Made by a program: the position numbers and the translations under genes
Source: Sorex araneus
Lineage: Eukaryota; Chordata; Mammalia; Eulipotyphla; Soricidae
Direction: 5' to 3'
DNA: 64,000 nucleotides
NCBI RefSeq assembly: GCF_027595985.1
Contig: NC_073304.1
Location: 145,445,246 to 145,509,245, forward strand
Shown here: positions 24,048 through 36,004 of the stretch, one piece after another
Numbering within the stretch: the stretch's first letter is position 1
Layout of the letters: each line of letters opens with the position of its first letter
Notes under the pieces: model-generated
Told to the model about the DNA's origin: nothing
Databases searched by the model: none
What the model saw: only the letters and a program-made list of their open reading frames with translations

Positions 24048-25388
24048 GAAGCTCTTCACTGCCCAGTGAGCAGCCCCAGCATGCTGCCTCTCCTGGGCGC
24101 TCACCGAATAAGCAACGATGGTTCCCACTACAGGCTACTCCTCTTTTCTTCCCTCTACAGTCTGTGCACCAGCCCAGAGCACTTTGGCTCCTGTGTTCCC
24201 TTCTCCCCATGACAATCGTTCAGAAGGACATCTCCAGGCAGGATGGCAGAACTTCTTTAAGTCAAGAACTGTCTAGGATGTTCATCAGTCCTGAACTTCT
24301 GGCTGTTTTATTGTGCCCCAGGAGGGAAGCAGGACTGGCCATTTGCATGAGGCTTGCTCTAGCAGATCTAATTGGGACAGGATTATCTAGAGGTTGGAGG
24401 CTGCCAGCCTCCTTGCTCTCAGCCGAATTGGGCGTTGTGGTAGGGACATAATAGAAATGGAAAGAGAAGAGAAGAAAGAAGATGCTGCAAGCACATGCCC
24501 TTTGCTTCTGTTCCTGGGATTTTTTACTATTTGTAATTCATACAGTACTTTCTGGGGCAGGAGCTTTGTAACCACCAGACTCCTGCCTGCTAGAATAACA
24601 AAGTGACTGATCCTGCTTCTCCTGAGCTAGTCTTTTCCCACTGCTTCTCCTGTAGCAATCTTTCTGCAAGTACTAAATATTTGAAAAGACATGATATGAT
24701 GTAAGGTTTGCTACAAAACTTAAAACCAGGTTAGTAATAATGTTTTAAAAGATAGACTTATTGCTCCAGACATTTGGTGTGTGAGCCTGAGATCTCATTT
24801 AAGGTAGCAATTTATGTTATGGTATAAGTGGGAGAATGGAGCTGAGCAAGAGAAAAGATCAGGAAATACAGATGACAATCAGCCTGGATTTTGGAGAGAG
24901 GAGGCAGCTGTTACTATTTAAAAATCAAAACAAGTTATCATTCAGTAAAGCATCAGGCTGGTATAGATAATAAATATATCCAGGCTGAACACAGTAAAAA
25001 TATGTAACTTTTTCCTGATATTAAATCAGATATAAAAGGCCTTTCCAAAAGGAAAGAGTCCATTTACAAGGAACTACACAGGTTCTATCTGCAAAAAATA
25101 GAGGTGGAAGGAAATACTTGCAAAGGCAAAAGTACTTGAGTGCTGATCTTGGAACCTGGAGTTTAAAGATGCTCTTAAAATCCTATGTGGGAGACGCTAC
25201 CTGGCTTAGCAGAGGTAAGACCTGTATGTTTGACTGCCAAGTCCTCAAGGTAAGAGAGGAGCAGGACAATTGGAATGAGAGGCCTTAAGTTCCCCAGAGC
25301 CCTCAGTCATGCAGAGATCATCAGGGTTTCAATACAAACAGTCCCCTTCAATCAGCTGTCAACCCCAAGGTCAGTGCTGGCCATCGGC
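24048..25388. other. SSTR4 3' flank, no feature recognised
   Basis: Presumed 3' UTR and intergenic DNA. Frames at 24164-24451 and 24394-24606 are not supported by any domain. No young insertion. Confidence 0.4.
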
Positions 25389-25483
25389 ACTACCAGGTAA
25401 GCAGGTAAGGATGACCACTGGGAAGTAAGCACTACCAGGTAAGCAGGTAGGATAACCACTACCAGGTAAGCAGGTAGGATGAC
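25389..25483 (+). repeat. Three-copy tandem repeat built on CAGGTAAG
   Basis: Units start at 25389, 25430 and 25457, each reading CACTACCAGGTAAGCAGGTA followed by 'agga' or 'gga' and a variable end. Each unit contains CAGGTAAG, the ideal 5' splice-site consensus, and a second CAGGTA. No exon is recognisable next to it. Confidence 0.8.
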
Positions 25484-26911
25484 CATGGGAGGCTTTGATA
25501 GAGGCCAGATGGCTGGGAAAGCACAGGAGAGAGGTTCCCTGCCACTGAGGGCCAGGGACAAGCAGGGAAGACACTTTCCTCGAGCATTCAAGTCAAAGCC
25601 AGAGTTTTCTGTGTGGGTGGATGCCTGGTGTGCAGGGGTCAGGTGGTAGAGATGAGTTTTGTCCTGGACACCAGTTTGCATGCCTCCAGCAAGTGACTGC
25701 TACCCAGAGTCTTTCTTCCTTGTAACCTATAAATTCAGGAGGTGTGCTAGCACACATTTGCGCAGGGTGACATCTCATGTCCTTCTTTTAATAGTGCTAG
25801 ACAGTTGATTTCCCTTTCTGAATGAAATCAAGACCCAATTTTGCCTAATGTGTCTTTGGAGACATATTCCGCCACATGGCCAACTAGCAGAACCATCTGT
25901 AAGCAGGCAGTAGTGTGTCTGGCAGGGCCAGATGGTTTTAGTGGAGTGACAGATCTTTAGGGGTTATATATTCAGGAAGAAGGGGTATACCTTTATCTGT
26001 GTGTATCCAGTCTGTGTTACATAGTAGAGACATGAAAAAGGCACATAATCCTCTATGTCCCCAAACATGAGTGCATGGGAACACATACAATGCATGAATG
26101 CCAACACACAGGCATCAACTATCCTTAACTTATCAGTACCACGTTGAGCTATCTTAAGCACCTGGAGTAAGCCAGTGCTATAGATTTCTGTGGGCATTGA
26201 GAGTATATAACTTCTTATCAAGCTTTAAAAATTAACTATTTCTTTGTTCTCCAGTTTCTGGCAATGCATGACAGGCAAAGTGAACACTTAGCAAATAATA
26301 CTGCACTGAGTTGCAGGACCACCCAGGCTGCTAGCAGGGGGCAAAGTGTCCATACCACTAAAGAGAATGCAAAATAGCCCTTTGCCCTGGCATAAGTGGG
26401 AACTGTGTCCTTTTATTTCTGTGACCTCCACAGAGCATACTGTGATAAACTAATGGTCCAGACCAGTAATTGTTAACTACATTTCCTGTTGGATGACTAT
26501 TGAGAAATTCAGGTTTTTAAACTTAACTGATAATTATTGAAGGCAAGGAAGCCTTAGGTGATAGATTGAAATGTCTATGGGAGATAGGGGACCTCGGCTG
26601 AACTGTCCACATAAGCTGTAATTTAACACCCTTAGGCCTCAGTTTTCCACTGAAAGCAGTGCAAACTGTATATTTTGAATTCTTCTCAGCTATAATCTTG
26701 GCTTTCTCAATACCATTGGAGAATTGAGCTCACTGACAGTGGAAGGTTTAAGATGGTATTCTTTCATCTTTAATACCTAACTTGGGATATCTATCTATGT
26801 ATATGTATATATAATATATATGGATTTCTTGCTGAAGCTGAGTTACTAAGCAGTAAGAATTGAGACGTCCCTGCAGCTAAAAAATAAATAATCAGTAGTT
26901 ATCTCCATGCC
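25484..26911. other. Inter-gene interval, nothing recognised
   Basis: No gene or young repeat. Short TA-rich patches occur near 26789-26820. Confidence 0.45.
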
Positions 26912-26976
26912 TGTATACATGTATATATATACACACATACACACACATATCTATATCTATATCTATATCTATATAT

Positions 26977-27013
<37 letters not shown>
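26912..27013. repeat. Compound microsatellite (TA/CACA/ATCT)n
   Basis: Blocks of TATA, CACACATA, CTATAT units and a long uninterrupted (TA)n. Low complexity; likely polymorphic. Confidence 0.95.
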
Positions 27014-27017
<4 letters not shown>

Positions 27018-28042
27018 CCCTGTGACTCCATCACAACCATCCAGCCCTGCCAGATACACTAATGCCTGGTTATAGATGGTTCTACCGACTGGTCACGTGA
27101 TTAGGTTAAATCTATCTATGAAATGTTTTAAGATGAGCATTAACACTGCTCTTGGCCCCATAGTCATAAATCATGCAGTGGAGGGGCTGGGCATGAAGAT
27201 AACTATTGGTGATTTTCTTTTTTAGCTGCAGGAGATATTTCTCAATTCTTGCTGCTTAGCAACTCAGAAATAGCAAGCAGTGATCCAGGGATTAATTAGA
27301 GCATCTCCATCTAAGATCTTTGCAACAGTTGGTTGCATAAAACTCTTCCTTGTAGTTTGTGTGCAGTGAGACAAAAGTCATTGGTGGAGATGACAGGTGT
27401 CCAGAGGCACATATACATGCCACCTGCTGGTTCAGATGTTCAGGCATTTTTTGACCTTGGTTGTTCTCTTCTTACTGAGACCATGAGTATCAGTTTTGGG
27501 TTTGAGTGAGAATGCAGACATTTATACCACCAGAAGAATTGACTTCTGCCACCTCTCAAATGCACTTGCTTTGCTTAGTTTTGAATTGCCTTTAACTTGC
27601 CATTTTTCAGATGTTTTCAGATGTTCAGGAAGATGGTGCTATAATTTGATTTGGCAGCCTCTCCTCAGAGTTATTCTGAGTTTCTTTGAGCAGAGACAAA
27701 TGCTATTTTAATGTTTATTTTTAATTTATTAATTTCATGTTTATCATAACCAATAATTCTCACTTCGGTGCTAAAGGAGGGTGTTGAAGTAAAACTCAGG
27801 CCAAAATGACATGTTTGGATTATGCTATTTAGAAAACCAGATATAGGAGCTTGACCAGTGGCCAGCAACTCCTGAAATTTTGGGGTGGTGAATCATTCCT
27901 GTTCTTGCTCCCTTACCATAAAGAGATGAAAGACGAACCTGAAATTCCTTAAACCTCAGCATCAGAAGTGCCTGGCTCTGACTTTTGCAGCAGGCCAACA
28001 GTATTGCAGTTTGCTCTACACATCCCCACCCCAACATAGTCC

Positions 28043-28043
<1 letters not shown>
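27014..28043. other. Inter-gene interval, nothing recognised
   Basis: No supported feature. The frame at 27496-27711 lacks recognisable features. Confidence 0.45.

Positions 28044-28085
<42 letters not shown>
28044..28085. repeat. (GT)n microsatellite
   Basis: About 20 uninterrupted GT units. Confidence 0.97.
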
Positions 28086-29322
28086 CAGGGACTGTGGTTC
28101 AGGCCAACTGCTGCCTCGATCAGCCAATGCAGACTCTCCTTAATTCAAACTCCTTAATGAAGAATCACAGCAGTGAGAGTGCACTTCTGGACTGAAGAGA
28201 AAACTGTACAGGAAAAGGATCAGGTTTTAAAGTAATGATCCTAAAATTCTTGTCTTAGCACAACCTCCATCCTATAGGAATATAGTATACTACCCCCTCC
28301 TTCCCCACACACAGTTGTGGAGAGAATCTAGCCAGAAGAGAGTGGAGATGCAAATAACTATAATCAGAGGGCACAGAATTTGCAATGGATATGTGGTCAG
28401 AGGCAGTGAAGAGCCCAAAAAGACCAGAGTGGTCACAGATGCAGGCTGATGACTCCAAGGTCTCTGGAGGCTCAGACACTCCATCACCAAACTGTCTCCA
28501 CCACCACCATCCCTGCCTTAGGATTTATGACCTTACATAGGACAGTGGTAACAGGCTTCTAAAGAGGCTTGGGTAAAATTAACTCAGGAACTCTTGAGTC
28601 TATGTACATTCACCCCATGTAAGGGGAGGTTTTATCCTTTCCATTACTGCTTCCACCAATTTTGTATCAGCAGGAAGGCAGAATTCCCTATCATGTGAAT
28701 GGACTGATAGTGTACAAAAGGGCATTTTTTAATTGCCAAAGAGCTAATAATATTAAAAACTTCCCAAGAAAATTGTATTCCTAGAATAGAAGTACTGATT
28801 TGGGTACAATAAAGCCTGTAAATACTTCTTTTGAAAGACCCCAAGGGAATAACTTTGGGACTGCCAATAGATAGTCTACACTGGTCTGCTCTGGTTAAGA
28901 GGGAATGTGCCTGAAGAAAAGAACAGGATTGGAGGCTTACTCTTCAAGCCCATGCTCTCCCTCGAACATGTTCCTCACTTACTTGTCTCTATGTGTTTTG
29001 GCTTTGCTGCGTTGTTTCATGCTGGAGAAGCCCATGTTCTCTCTTGAATATGTACTTCCTCTCTTTCTCTCACCTCACATTTTTCTCAAGAAGTTAAAAA
29101 AGTTAATAAATGGGGAAAACAGAACAGAATTGGAGATAACGCAGTTCAGAAATGGATCACAGCTTCCCCACATACCAGCCTATAATGACAATCACTGGAG
29201 ATGGTGTAGAACAATGGTTTCCCAACTCAGTGTGTGTGCAGAGCCTGGCTGGGGCAAGTTCCATAATCAGATGATGACAGAGGAAGACAAAGGGTGATGG
29301 CAGAGAATTGTTTTAAGGAACC
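28086..29322. other. Inter-gene interval, nothing recognised
   Basis: No supported gene. The 130-codon frame at 28905-29297 has no recognisable domain. Two similar 'atgctctccctcgaacatgt' / 'atgttctctcttgaatatgt' segments (28952 and 29033) hint at a local duplication. Confidence 0.45.
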
Positions 29323-29570
29323 TTGCTTTTCTCTTTCTCCCTCTCCCTTCCTTTCTTCCTCTTTCTCCCTGTCTCCCCCACCCCTCTCTTTCTCTCTATT
29401 CTTTCAGTTTGGGGGTCATATGCAGTGGCACTCAGGTCTTACTTCCGGCTCTGTGTTCAGGGATCACTACTGGCAATTCTCAGGGAACTGTATATGGGGG
29501 CAAGAATTCAACTCGGATGGCCCTGTGCAAGGCAAGCTCCTTACCTGCTTTGATACCTCTCCAAGTTTCT
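29323..29570 (-). mobile_element. Old SOR-like SINE preceded by a polypyrimidine tract
   Basis: The minus strand carries the SINE order: 'gcaggtaaggagcttgccttgcac', 'ttccctgagaattgccag', 'gagccggaagtaagacc', 'atgacccccaaactg'. Its 3' A-rich tail has become the CT-rich tract at 29323-29406 on the plus strand. Confidence 0.65.
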
Positions 29571-30039
29571 CTAGATATTCTGAAGAGGTTATAATTTATT
29601 TTCTTGATTTATTTTTATTTTTTGAAGTTAATTTACTCTTTTTACGGTGAAGTAGTTCTATAGAATTTGACAAACTTAATACAATTACTGAAAGTGGTTT
29701 CCTTCACTGTCAGCTGTCCTTTAGGTCGTGACCCATGCCCTGAGGAGGCTGAACAATAACAGCATGGAAGGGTGATGGATTACAAGGGGACACAGTTGGG
29801 GATGAGTACAGCATGACTCCAAATCAAGGGAGACTACCCACCTTTTATTTTCTGAACAATATTTCCTGAGTGACATTCTCCAGAAAAGCAGATTTCCATC
29901 TATGGATTCAGGAAACTATATCTTCTTGTTCTGGAAGAATTTTGGGCTCCAGAAACCACCCTACAATAAGTGAACTTTGTGTATATGTCTGAGCATGTTA
30001 CCAATTTCTAAGTGTTCTCATAGACCCTTATTATTTAGG
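29571..30039. other. Inter-gene interval, nothing recognised
   Basis: No supported feature. Confidence 0.45.
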
Positions 30040-30252
30040 AGGGGGTAGGAGTGGGGGCTCTGAAGTGTTCCTGGTAGTGGTCAGTGCTTACTCATGGTTA
30101 AGAGCTCAGGGACATGCCTGCTAGTATCAGGGGCTATTCCTGGCTCTGTGCTCGGGAGTGACCCTAGCAATGCTTGATTGGATCAGGGATTGGATCAGAG
30201 TTGACTACATACAAGGCATGCATCTTAATCCCATACTATATCTCTGGCCTCA
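30040..30252 (-). mobile_element. Old SOR-like SINE
   Basis: The minus strand begins 'ggccagagatatagtatggg' and includes 'gcatgccttgtatgtagtc' and 'cactcccgagcacagagcc'. Head, middle and tail are in SINE order but strongly diverged. Confidence 0.6.
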
Positions 30253-30438
30253 AGCCCTTACTCTGAACATTGCAGACAGAACACATATTTCCCTCCAGGT
30301 CAGAGGTTCAGAACTCCCCTTGAAGACTCAGTCCATTGAATCATGTCTAATGGTTGTGCCCTGCAGGTGTGGCTGTGCTATTGCTCTGGAAATTCAGACT
30401 TGTAAACCAGTGAAATAGGGTTTGCTTATGCTATTCAT

Positions 30439-30462
30439 GGATTTTTTTCATGAAAAAAATCC
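30439..30462. repeat. Perfect 24-bp palindrome
   Basis: GGA, seven T, CATG, seven A, TCC: an exact self-complementary sequence with no spacer. Confidence 0.9.
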
Positions 30463-30717
30463 TTTTTGGTTACTATTGGATTCTATTTAAGAGTGATAAA
30501 TTTTGATGGAAGAGATAAATAAAATCCTGGTAAGAAGCATCAAAAGCTTTGCTCTGGGTATTGATCACCATTTTAAGATGGATGTTAATAATATATGCTC
30601 CAGTGATGAATGTGATGGTACATAAGGCTGAAGACCTACATAGTAGTCAGGATCCCTATTCTCAAGGAAATGTAATGGCATAAAAATGAGGCATAGGAGA
30701 AAGGCCCCAATTGCTCT

Positions 30718-31161
30718 TTTTTTAATTTTATAAATTTTATTGAATCACTGTGAGATAGTTACAAGCTTTCATGTTTGGGTTACATTCTCACAATGATCAA
30801 ACACCCACCCCTCCACCAGTGTACATTCCCCACTACCAATATCTTCAGTATACCCCCCCCTTTTCTACCCTCTCCCTGCCTCCATGTCAGACAATATTCC
30901 CCATACTCTTTCTCTACTTTTGGGCATTGTGGCTTGCAACACAGACACTGAGACGTCATCATGTTTGTTCTATTATCTACATTTGGCATGCATCTCCCAT
31001 CCCAACTGGTTTCTCCAGCATCATTTTCTTAGTGATCCCTTCTCTATTCCATCTGCCTTCTCATAAAACAGTCTTCCAGCTATGGGGCAATCCTCCTGGC
31101 CCCTGTGTCTACTGGCCTTGGGTGTCAGCCTCATGTGATGTTATTCTATACTCCACAAATG
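30718..31161 (-). mobile_element. 5'-truncated L1 3' end
   Basis: The same L1 3' terminus as at 16304 in the same orientation: 'cactgtgagatagttacaag', 'ccctccaccagtgtacattcc', 'tttggcatgcatctccc'. ATTGCTCT flanks it (30710-30717 and 31162-31169). Frames at 30771-31187 are translations of this element and not genes. Confidence 0.88.
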
Positions 31162-31169
31162 ATTGCTCT

Positions 31170-33011
31170 ATTTTGCTGGGTGGATAAAGGAAGGTTTGCT
31201 TGAGTCTAGCAGCCTCTGCATAATCAGTAGGAGGCAATGTCTGAGTGTTCAGACAGAAGAAAGACTCCAGAATACAATGTGGAGAAGCTATCACATGATA
31301 AACATGTAAAACAGAATCAGTTTTCATCTCTGGATAATATCAGTAATCAAATTTCCTATTTACAAGATTTATTTTAGGCATAATCTGGGACAATATGGTC
31401 TATGGTCCTGGGTTGGGAGCAAACATTTCTGTCATGGAACCCAGCGTGGGGTACTGGTGCAGTTTTTAACTGGTTTCCTAAACTCTGTTCTTTGCTCCCT
31501 CATTTACACTGGGCCTGGCCTTGAGCTAATGCACTCCAGGGTTCTCATGTCTTTCATAATCACTTTCAAAACAGACTGAAAGGGATTTTTTTGAGCCTTT
31601 TAGAATCTAATGTTAAAACAATATTGCATTTCTCCTGTGAGAGGAAATCAGTTGTTTGCTATATCTGAGCCTGCTGATCAAAAATGGGAGGAAGAACTCT
31701 CTTGAAACAAAAAGAGAGTGCTGAACCCTGGCTACACAGTCTGAAAAAGAAGGAAAGAAATATCAGGGTGTTGTCTGTGTTATTTTATGAAGAAATGCCT
31801 GGAGAGGTCAGCACATGTGTTTTCAAGTGAGTTTGTACCCCCTACTGAGTCATAACCATGAGAATGTGTTTTTATATATTTTGTAACCTCAGTTTTCCCT
31901 GAAGAGATGATATAATTAGTTCCTAACATAGGCAAAAGGGAGCCCTAAAAATTTATAGTTTTGGTACTTCTGTTACTTGACCTATCCACACCCAGGGGCC
32001 TCAGGAAGAGTGTGACAGAGCAGAGGTTTACCACACAAGATCCAGCAGACTGAACAGTCATTTCCCTTGCATGGCCTTACTTCCTATCACACCCCTTAAG
32101 TTTCACCTCCCTGAAGTTGCGAGATGTGGGAGTTAACCCACTTACTTTTATGTTTATTCACATATTCCAAGTGACTTCCAGGATTTGGGCAGCACAAGTC
32201 CAAATCATGGGATGAATGAGCAGGATATTGGGAGAAAGATGTGTTGTGTTTTCATTAAAGCCTGTTTGTTAAAAATAAAGAGAGCCAGCTTTCTGGCTCT
32301 GGCTTAGAACAGACCCTTTTTGAGATTCAACAATGATCCTGAGATTCCTCAGTAAGGAGAGTTCCCAAAGGGATGACATGGCAAGTGTCAAGGAGAAAAA
32401 AATGTCTCCTCTCAGGGTTCATGGAGAACTCTGATGGTGTTAAGGTGGGGAGAAAAGAGGAGAAAGGATGCAAGAAACTTTTTGATGCTGAGTAAGCTCT
32501 CTGCAAGAGTCCATGAACAACTGGGCCCTTGTTTCTGAACTAACCTAAACTTCCTCTCTTGCAGTTCCTCTTTGATGTTGTTGATCTTGAGAGCCCATAT
32601 GATGCTACTGAATGAGAGAGAAGTGGGAAGTGATGGGAATAACCCCCCATGCCCAGTTATAATTCTTCTTGCACCCAAGTCAGCTTTCTCTTTCTTTTGG
32701 GGCCCTGAGAAAACAAAGAAGGTGCTTCCTCTGTGCAATTTCTCTAGGAGTATTATGGAAGGGACCTGTGTATCCAGATACTTTGATAGCTAGTCCTTGT
32801 CAACAGGAAGGTTAGGCCTTTGAAGCAGGATTTTACAGCTTTTGAGGGACTGATTCTCTGCCCCCCCTGCAAACACCCCCCTCCCGAGACTCCACTTGAT
32901 ATTCCAAACATCCCACCATGACACTGTCTCCTACATTGATACTTTTTCTCCAAGACACTTCATCTTGCCTTAAAAGAACCATACTTTCTACATGACCTTA
33001 AATTTGCCATC
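31170..33011. other. Inter-gene interval, nothing recognised
   Basis: 1.8 kb without a young repeat or supported gene, on the SSTR4-distal side of THBD. Candidate regulatory DNA only by position. Confidence 0.45.
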
Positions 33012-33025
33012 AAGATATCAAAACA

Positions 33026-33219
33026 GGGGCTGGAGTAATAGCACAGTGTGTAGGGCGTTTGCCTTGGACACAGCCGATGCATGTTCGATTCCCAGCATCC
33101 CATATATCCTGAGCACTGCCAGGGGTAATTTCTGAGTGCAGAGCTAGGAATAACCCTTGTGCATCGCCGGTTGTGATCCAAAAAGCAAAAAGTAAATAAA
33201 TAAATAAAACTTATAAAAA
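33026..33219 (+). mobile_element. SOR SINE with target-site duplication
   Basis: GGGGCTGGAG head, B box 'tgttcgattccc', 'gtgcatcgccggttgtg' end, then an A-rich tail with AAAT units. The 14-bp repeat AAGATATCAAAACA flanks it (33012-33025 and 33220-33233). The only young SINE between SSTR4 and THBD. Confidence 0.94.
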
Positions 33220-33249
33220 AAGATATCAAAACATATTTTTTTCTTTATT

Positions 33250-33405
33250 CAATTGTTATTCACTAATTTACTAACACCTAACCTGACATGTATTTGGCAC
33301 CTGCTGTGTACTGGGAACTGACCTGACTCACCTCATCTTGTCCTCATAGAAACCCTGTGAGGTGGCACTTTTATCAGACTGTTTTACAACTTTAAAGGAA
33401 TTGAA
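33250..33405 (-). mobile_element. MIR-family 3' half
   Basis: 'ggcacctgctgtgtactggg' followed by 'ctcacctcatcttgtcctcatagaaaccctgtgaggt' is the recognisable reverse-complement MIR/MIR3 arrangement. Old. Confidence 0.6.
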
Positions 33406-33789
33406 TAGATACCATGGTCACAGTGATATCCAAGTATAAGTAGGATGCAAATGCAGATGTATTTGGCTTCTACACTCCATGCAATGTAGAAGTCAAAAGG
33501 TTCCTTCCCATGTAAATAACTCTCCAAGTAGCCATTATCTTTCCTCAATAGTCTTAGGATTTTAATGGAATATCATCGTGCTCTGGTGCAGCACAGATGT
33601 ATGATTTAGAATTCGACATCTTTAAGTTGCTCCCCAGCCCCAGCTTCCCCTCCACTTCCATCTCCATTTCTACCTCTTCAGCCTCATGTTGACCCCTACC
33701 CTTATTACTCACCACAGTCTCACTCCATGTCTGCTGCATGGGATTGCTAGTGTAGGACCTGTGCACATGTCATTTCTTCATCCAACTTT

Positions 33790-34075
33790 TCTCCCTCCAT
33801 TCTTCATTCAGCTCATCCTTACTTCTCTTTCAAGTCTAGGTTTCCATGTCAGTTTATCATAGAAGTTTTCTCCAATCAGGTTGCATCCTGATACTTTGGT
33901 GATCAGTACATCTACCCAGCTCTCACCACTATTTTATTTCTAAGTTAAATGTACTTAGCAGCTGTGTGTTTGTTTTATATTTCCCTCTCCACTACAGCAT
34001 AAGTTTTTCTGAAGGATAAAGGGTCAGGAGGACTTATCACGATACCTACAAATATGCCTGTCATAGGGTGTGTAT
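33790..34075 (+). mobile_element. L2-like fragment
   Basis: 'ctctttcaagtctaggtttcca' leads to 'tagaagttttctccaatcagg' and ends near 'gcctgtcatagggtgtgta', the layout of the L2 3' region from memory, heavily diverged. Confidence 0.5.
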
Positions 34076-36004
34076 TCTTGAAACTAATCCAAGAAAAGGA
34101 GCTAGCTCTGAGGATGGTCTAGAGGTAAAAAGGCATTTAATTCCTGAGATCAGATTCTGACCTGTCCAAATATTTTGGTCTTCCCCCCCCCCGCCCAGGT
34201 CCTGTGCACACAGCTATATTGCGCACATACCACTTGATGAGACTTAAGATTCCTTCTTAGACTTGGATTTCCAATACTGAGAAGACAGTTCAGAGACTCA
34301 CAAGTAACCCCACTTTACCCCAGGTCCCTATTTAATTAGATCCACCTTAATTTTAACTTTTGGGGGATAGTTTTTAGAACTAGTAGTTAACTGTTTTGTT
34401 TTGCGTGGTTTTTTTTTTAATATGATCAAGGCATCTTTCTCAGAGAAGTTCTGTGGTTTCTTAGTTTGGAGAATCTCAAGTATGGTTGAGTCTGTAAGTA
34501 GGGATACTGATCTCCCACAGGACAGAATGTGAGGGCCATAGGGAGGGTCTGGTCCCAGTCTACACAGCTCTAAGATACAAGAGGCCAATTTAGGGTTCTT
34601 GCCTATGAGTCTTGAATGTGTGCCTTGGTCTTTCTGTGATGTTCAAGAAAATATAAGTCCTGGAAGAAGAAATCTTAAAGTGATCCTGTAAAATTTGGCT
34701 GTTTTGTAGAAGTACCCTTTATTTTAAGAATGAAAGAATGGATGAGGGCAAGTTTGTGAGGGTATCAACTGCACCTATGGATCCTGGAACATTTATTGAC
34801 CTGATTTGCACCTGCTTGTTGAATTATTCTCTCACAAGTTCTATAGAGGGCATGGCTTCACTTTTTTCCCCAGGGACACTTATTCCCTCTATTAACTGAC
34901 ACTTTTTCCTTCTCTTATTCCCTCTATTAACTGACACTTTTTCTCAGTAGATGTCAGACTCTACAAATGCATCTCACAACAACTATTTGGATTAAAATGA
35001 GCACAGAGTATCCAGATATGTGAGAAATTTTGACCTTCTCTGTTTCTGACCAGGGTCAGTTCATCCCTCCCTAGACAATCTGATGGCCCCCCACTCCCAG
35101 GGGTTGCCATATTTAAGCTGAACAGTGAGGACACTGATCTCAGAGTAGGAGTTCTTATCCCAGAACTCTTGGACTCAAGTGGCCTCTAACCTCAGTCTCC
35201 CAGATAGCTTAGACTTTAGGCATGAACACTTAGGCCTGGATATAGAAAGTTTTTAATGTATGGCTGACTTGAATTTTCTTCCAACTTATACTTTATGACA
35301 ACTTTCATCTCACTACCTATAAGATTTAGTCAGCTCTACTGTCTCAAGAAAAGTCTCAAAGAAATGTGTGTATAAAAAAATACTTTCTAAACTCAAAAGA
35401 AAGGAGAATGAGTTAATACCACATAAGACCCTGGTGTGAAAAAACAACTATTTGAATTTGAGGTCCAGACTGAGACCCCTCAGAATTGTTGTGTTTCAAA
35501 GCTTATAATGTAGATAAAGCCAAACCAAATGCAGAAAGCCATGTGACTGTGATTCCAGAGAAGCTCTAAGAAGGAGTTTCTTGAACTCATCTTAATGGAT
35601 AATCTGATAATATATTTTTGAAACACATAGGTACAAGTCTTGAATGAATATGAAGTTTCTATGGTTCCAAAATGGTAAAAATGGCAAAAATATTTTTTAA
35701 AATGTGTACACACAGTTGTAACACAAAATCCTACAATGAAATGACCTCTGGAGAGATCTCTGAAAGTCAAAGATAATGCCATGTACTGATGGAGTTAATT
35801 TTGTGGTGTGGAAGGATATTTGGTATTTGCATTGATGGGAGCCTATCAAACTGGTAGTGATATGAAAGTTGTCATAAAGCATAAGTTGGAAGAAAATTCA
35901 AGTCAGCCACACATTAAAAACTTTCTATAGCCAGGCTTTATAATGACAGAAATTATTTTTGTATTTTGTATTTGGGGGAGGATACTTGAACAGATGCATC
36001 ACAC
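34076..36004. other. DNA downstream of THBD, little recognised
   Basis: No supported gene or young repeat. It includes a 30-bp tandem duplication (34879-34943). The frame at 35480-35782 (-) has no recognisable domain. Confidence 0.45.
34879..34943 (+). repeat. Tandem duplication, 35-bp period
   Basis: A 30-bp unit starting CTTATTCCCTCTATTAACTG occurs at 34879 and again, identical, at 34914. Confidence 0.9.

Noticed and set aside
23634..24128. Minus-strand 164-codon frame over SSTR4
   Set aside because: Antisense shadow of the receptor frame, no recognisable protein features.
28905..29297. 130-codon plus-strand frame
   Set aside because: No domain or splice context, and composition like its surroundings.
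29323..29410. Polypyrimidine tract plus AG resembling a 3' splice site
   Set aside because: It is the decayed A-tail of a minus-strand SINE read in reverse; no exon follows.
30771..31187. 138-codon plus-strand frame (and 57024-57621)
   Set aside because: Both are reverse-strand translations of L1 3' ends bounded by target duplications.
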